Source: JAKFWI01 sp050246435 (GTDB taxonomy: Bacteria > Pseudomonadota > Alphaproteobacteria > Caulobacterales > Aquidulcibacteraceae). From it: 25,694 nt of DNA. Where the stretch lies: positions 1 to 25,694 of the forward strand of contig JBFWWB010000023.1 of the NCBI GenBank assembly GCA_050246435.1. Reading direction: 5' to 3'. Below are positions 22,932 through 25,694 of this stretch, piece by piece. The first letter of the stretch is position 1. Each line of letters starts with the position of its first letter. A program made the position numbers and the translations under genes. The notes below the pieces were generated by a model, which saw nothing but the letters and a program-made list of their open reading frames with translations, did no database searches and was not told the DNA's origin.

Positions 22932-23843
22932 CTACGGCAGTGGGCCATCAGGGTCCACGATCGCGCTGGGCAGCCCTCGGCGTTGCTGATCCCAAGCCAC
23001 AAGCGCACACGCCCCGATAATCAAAACGGCGCCAGCATAGACCTGCGCGCGGAGCGGCTCGTGGAAGACAAGCCATCCCCAGAGAGAGCTCCAGAGAAGC
23101 GTCGTGTACTCGAGCGGAGCCAAGGTCTGCGCGTCGGCGCGCCCGTACGCCCAGGTTAGGCCAACCCAAAACACCGCGCCTACGGCGCCAATCAATACGA
23201 ACCAGTGCAGGTCCTCAGCCTTCGGCAACGGCGCCAGGGCTAGTGCGGGACCGGCAAGCATCAAAGCCGGCAGCAGGTTATCTATCAGCCCGATTGTTAT
23301 AGCGCCGTCTGCAGTCGAGCGGAGCCGCAACAAGATCAATTGAAGCGCATAGGTTAGAGCAGCCGCCATCATCAGGGCGACGCCGAGGACGCGATGTTCC
23401 GCGATCTCTCCACCCGCACCCGGCACATAGGTGGCGACCGCGACGCCGACGAACCCTAGCACCGCTCCGGCTACGCTGACGCCACTTAGCTTCTCTTTCA
23501 ACAACAGCCGCGCCATGAAGGGCAGCATCAGAGGGGCTGCAAAGCCGAGCGTGATCGCCTCGACGAAGGGAAGCAGCGTCAAGGCGTACGCAAACGTGGT
23601 AGCCGAAGCCACGATGGCGACGCCGCGTAGAAGATGAAACTTTACTCCCGAGCGTTGCACCGGTTTGGCGCGCGCGGCCTTGTAAATGACCGCAGCAACA
23701 ACGGCGCCGATCGCAAACCGCACGAACATGATCATCAGCGGCGAGTATTTGACCGCCACGTGCTTGATCACGGCGTCCATCGCGCAGGCGAGCGCGAAAC
23801 AGGCCAGAGCAACGACTATGGGCGATGGGGCGCGAACCGGCAT
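22932..23843 (-). CDS. EamA/DMT-family transporter
   Basis: A 303-residue inner-membrane protein with ten predicted helices in two EamA repeats. Repeat one contains FVRFAIGAVVAAVIY and LPFVEAITLGFAAPLMLPFMARLLLKEKLS, the classic 'repeat end plus KE' segment. Repeat two contains LAPLEYTTLLWSSLWGWLVFHEPL. Family members export metabolites or amino acids; some of this subgroup are S-adenosylmethionine or riboflavin transporters, but the substrate cannot be told here. I chose the ATG at 23841-23843 (MPVRAPSP, preceded by GGAAAG). An in-frame ATG at 23889-23891 would add 16 residues. It is divergent from the truncated haemoglobin gene. Confidence 0.87.
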   Translation of the reverse strand: MPVRAPSPIVVALACFALACAMDAVIKHVAVKYSPLMIMFVRFAIGAVVAAVIYKAARAKPVQRSGVKFHLLRGVAIVASATTFAYALTLLPFVEAITLGFAAPLMLPFMARLLLKEKLSGVSVAGAVLGFVGVAVATYVPGAGGEIAEHRVLGVALMMAAALTYALQLILLRLRSTADGAITIGLIDNLLPALMLAGPALALAPLPKAEDLHWFVLIGAVGAVFWVGLTWAYGRADAQTLAPLEYTTLLWSSLWGWLVFHEPLRAQVYAGAVLIIGACALVAWDQQRRGLPSAIVDPDGPLP

Positions 23844-23993
23844 TTTCTTTCCGCCAAGCAGGGTCGACGCTTCTGGCGGAACTGCGGACATTGAGCAATC
23901 GCAAATCTGATTAGACGCGAGGTCCGATTTTGGCGACATTCGGTCGCCCGCCCAAGGCCTTGCGCACCGGTGGCGGAGAGCTACATCCGTCAC

Positions 23994-24371
23994 ATGAGCG
24001 ACGCAGCACCAGTAACGGAGGAGGATCTGCGCGGACTTGTGGCGCTGTTTTACGAGCGTGTCCGCGCGGACAAAGAGCTCGGACCAATCTTCAATCAGGC
24101 AATCACGGATTGGCCGGTTCATCTCACGAAGATTGTCGACTTTTGGTCGTCTATCATGCTCTCGACACAGCGTTACCGAGGCAATCCGATGGCAAAGCAC
24201 TTGTTGCATCGGGACCTGATTCAACCGGAGCACTTCGATCGGTGGCTTGATCTGTGGCGTCTCACAACCGACGAGCTCCTGGCGCCTGCTGTGGCGGAAG
24301 AACTCCAAGACCGGGCGCAGCGCGTCGGTAAGAGCCTTAAGATGGCGCTCTTTTTTCGACCCGACCGCTAG
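23994..24371 (+). CDS. Group III truncated haemoglobin
   Basis: A 125-residue haem protein of the group III (P) truncated globins, thought to handle O2, NO or peroxide. Matching features are LVALFYERVRADKELGPIFN with the B10 Tyr20, DWPVHLTKIVDFWSSIML, and YRGNPMAKHLLHRDL holding the proximal His (H69 or H72). FDRWLDLWRLT carries the G8-type Trp. The ATG at 23994-23996 gives the usual MSD... N-terminus; a GTG at 23970 in frame is less likely. The last 35 bases overlap the 3' end of the convergent WYL regulator gene. Likely cytoplasmic. Confidence 0.88.
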   Translation: MSDAAPVTEEDLRGLVALFYERVRADKELGPIFNQAITDWPVHLTKIVDFWSSIMLSTQRYRGNPMAKHLLHRDLIQPEHFDRWLDLWRLTTDELLAPAVAEELQDRAQRVGKSLKMALFFRPDR

Positions 24372-25371
24372 TGCGGCGCTTGGGCTTAGGAGCGGCTGAA
24401 GGCGAAGACCGGTGCGCCGCCAAGGCAGCCTCCAAAGCCTGAACAACGAGATCACGAAGGTGCGGCGGCTCTAGGATTTCGATCTTGTCACCCCATCCGC
24501 AGAGATGGGACGCAAGTTCGTGCATCCCGCCTGCCGCAAAGGTGACAATGCTCGATCCGTCGGATTGAAGCTTCGCAACTTGCTTTGGATGGAAGCGCCA
24601 TGTCGTTCGCCCATCCTTTATGCGCAAGACAACATCGGCGGGATCACTATGATACATGCCAAAGGAACGGGTTGCGAATTCCGCCAAACTGAAGTCACGC
24701 GGCGGCGGCGCGGCGACGTTGATGACGACAATTTTTGAAATGCGATCCAACCGCCAGGTCCTGGGCGTCAAATCGCCCAGCTCAGCGCCAACCAGGTAGT
24801 TGGATCGCCCGAAAATCAAACCATAGGGCGCGACTTTGCGCACAGCGCCTGGCGTTCGACCGCCTGCGTATGTGAAGCGCACCCCTTTGATCGCCTTGAT
24901 CGCCTCTCTCAGCGTTCCGAGCACCTCCTCATCTTCCATGGAGTGCGGACCGGCCTGGACTGCTACGAATTCGGCATTGATCAGTGCTTCGAGGTCCGGC
25001 GCCACTCGACGAAGGGCTGATCCTCGCATCGAAGCCTGGATCTTGATGAACAGTGACTCAAGTTCGCTTGCCCTAACGACGTTGCCGGTATCTCGAAGAC
25101 CCTTCGCCGTCTTAACGAGCGTGAGCAATTCTTCGGCTGTCGGGGTCTGCAAAAATGCGTCCAGCCCTCCCGAAATGCGAAACCGCTTCACCTGCCCTTC
25201 AATCACCTCCTCCATGTACGGGAACAAAATCTGTAGGGCGTCCCGCATCCGCTCCGCCGAGCGACGCCCCACTTCCGCGGTCTCCGCCATCTGATCGAGC
25301 GTCAATCCCTCGGCGCTCGAAGCGAGGTGCCGTGCAAGCTTGAGAAGGGTCTGAGCCTTTAGGTGTCGCAT
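24337..25371 (-). CDS. WYL-domain transcriptional regulator
   Basis: A 344-residue regulator with an N-terminal helix-turn-helix (about 6-52, ending VGRRSAERMRDALQILFP). A WYL domain follows at about 154-220 (VRFTYAGGRTPGAVRKVAPYGLIFGRSNYLVG), and then a WCX domain (about 246-320, ending CGWGDKIEILEP). The name-giving WYL triad reads NYL here. WYL domains are thought to bind nucleotides or nucleic acids, and such regulators often sit near defence, stress or DNA-damage genes. The ATG at 25369-25371 (MRHLKAQTLL) is the best start; an extension to 25494 overlaps the divergent MFS gene. Its target may be the divergent transporter, across a 95-base gap. Confidence 0.88.
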   Translation of the reverse strand: MRHLKAQTLLKLARHLASSAEGLTLDQMAETAEVGRRSAERMRDALQILFPYMEEVIEGQVKRFRISGGLDAFLQTPTAEELLTLVKTAKGLRDTGNVVRASELESLFIKIQASMRGSALRRVAPDLEALINAEFVAVQAGPHSMEDEEVLGTLREAIKAIKGVRFTYAGGRTPGAVRKVAPYGLIFGRSNYLVGAELGDLTPRTWRLDRISKIVVINVAAPPPRDFSLAEFATRSFGMYHSDPADVVLRIKDGRTTWRFHPKQVAKLQSDGSSIVTFAAGGMHELASHLCGWGDKIEILEPPHLRDLVVQALEAALAAHRSSPSAAPKPKRRTSGRVEKRAPS

Positions 25372-25466
25372 GGCCAGCTTACGTCCATTTTTGTCGTAGA
25401 GCCGGCATAGGAGTGCGGTCAAGCGCCAAGGGCCAGTGATGCCGCAAGCGCCGGGGACCGTTGCGG

Positions 25467-25694
25467 ATGACAAGCAAGGCCGTGAGACAGCCATTTGGCC
25501 TGCCGTTTTACTACGGTTGGACGATCGTGGCGGCGGCGTTCATGACCACGTTCGTCAGCAACGGAATGGCGTTCTGGAGCCTCCAGGTTTTCATCGGGCC
25601 GATGCAGGCCGACACCGGTTGGGTGCGCGCCGAGATCATGGGCGCGCTGACCTTGCGCTGGATCGTGGGCGGCTTTGGCGGCCTTCTGGCGGGG
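25467..25694 (+). CDS. MFS transporter, N-terminal part (cut by window edge)
   Basis: Reading from the ATG at 25467-25469 gives 76 open codons to the end of the window. The N-terminus LPFYYGWTIVAAAFMTTFV forms a first membrane helix, followed by NGMAFWSLQVFIGPM and a loop with DTGWVRAEIMGALTL. This is the usual layout of OFA/monocarboxylate-type major facilitator proteins. The typical protein is about 400-430 residues, so most lies outside. Divergent from the WYL regulator. Confidence 0.8.
   Translation, partial: MTSKAVRQPFGLPFYYGWTIVAAAFMTTFVSNGMAFWSLQVFIGPMQADTGWVRAEIMGALTLRWIVGGFGGLLAG

Noticed and set aside
23844..24455. N-terminal extension of the EamA transporter
   Set aside because: The extension runs antisense through the truncated haemoglobin gene and adds about 200 residues unknown in the family.

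Overview
The window looks like chromosomal DNA from a high-GC alphaproteobacterium, plausibly Caulobacterales/Hyphomonadales or a relative. The evidence is the trpF-trpB-trpA-accD-folC gene order, the cmk-rpsA-ihfB and aroA neighbourhood, an AccD that has lost most of its zinc-finger cysteines, the C4 zinc-ribbon/acidic-tail protein next to aroA, and very GC-rich third codon positions. Placement below the class is a guess. No 16S gene is present.

Left part (1-11803). leuA (cut by the left edge) is preceded by a leucine-rich leader peptide and two adjacent hairpins, an apparent leucine attenuator. Upstream on the same strand runs a long gene string, read from right to left: a TetR-type regulator, trpF, trpB, trpA, accD, folC, a DOMON-like protein, a NamZ-type exo-N-acetylmuramidase, an alpha/beta hydrolase and a VTT-domain membrane protein. 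Six of these junctions are 4-base stop/start overlaps, so tryptophan, fatty-acid and folate synthesis are physically tied to a small muramic-acid module. The TetR gene is divergent from an OsmC-family gene, and their shared region holds three related palindromic operators. mscL follows, convergent with osmC.

Middle part (11959-20330). ihfB, rpsA (with a clear intrinsic terminator) and cmk form the usual cluster. aroA, normally next to cmk in this class, is separated from it by about 3.3 kb. That stretch carries a MntA/HepT-like pair whose HEPN motif has Tyr in place of the catalytic His, a coupled esterase, a short-chain dehydrogenase and a VapBC pair. aroA, the zinc-ribbon protein and tRNA-Ala(GGC) follow.

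Right part (20331-25694). After the tRNA the base composition becomes visibly less GC-rich, and most genes are unknown or accessory: a two-helix membrane protein overlapping a lipoprotein, two small membrane proteins, a VWA-like protein, an EamA transporter, a group III truncated haemoglobin, a WYL-domain regulator and the start of an MFS transporter. This resembles an island edge at a tRNA gene, although no integrase is inside the window.

No CRISPR array, IS element or rRNA was seen, and no gene-free stretch exceeds 300 bases. The best candidates for something new are the variant HEPN/MNT/esterase unit, the NamZ-DOMON pair inside the trp-accD-folC string, and the regulator with tandem operators that overlaps trpF.
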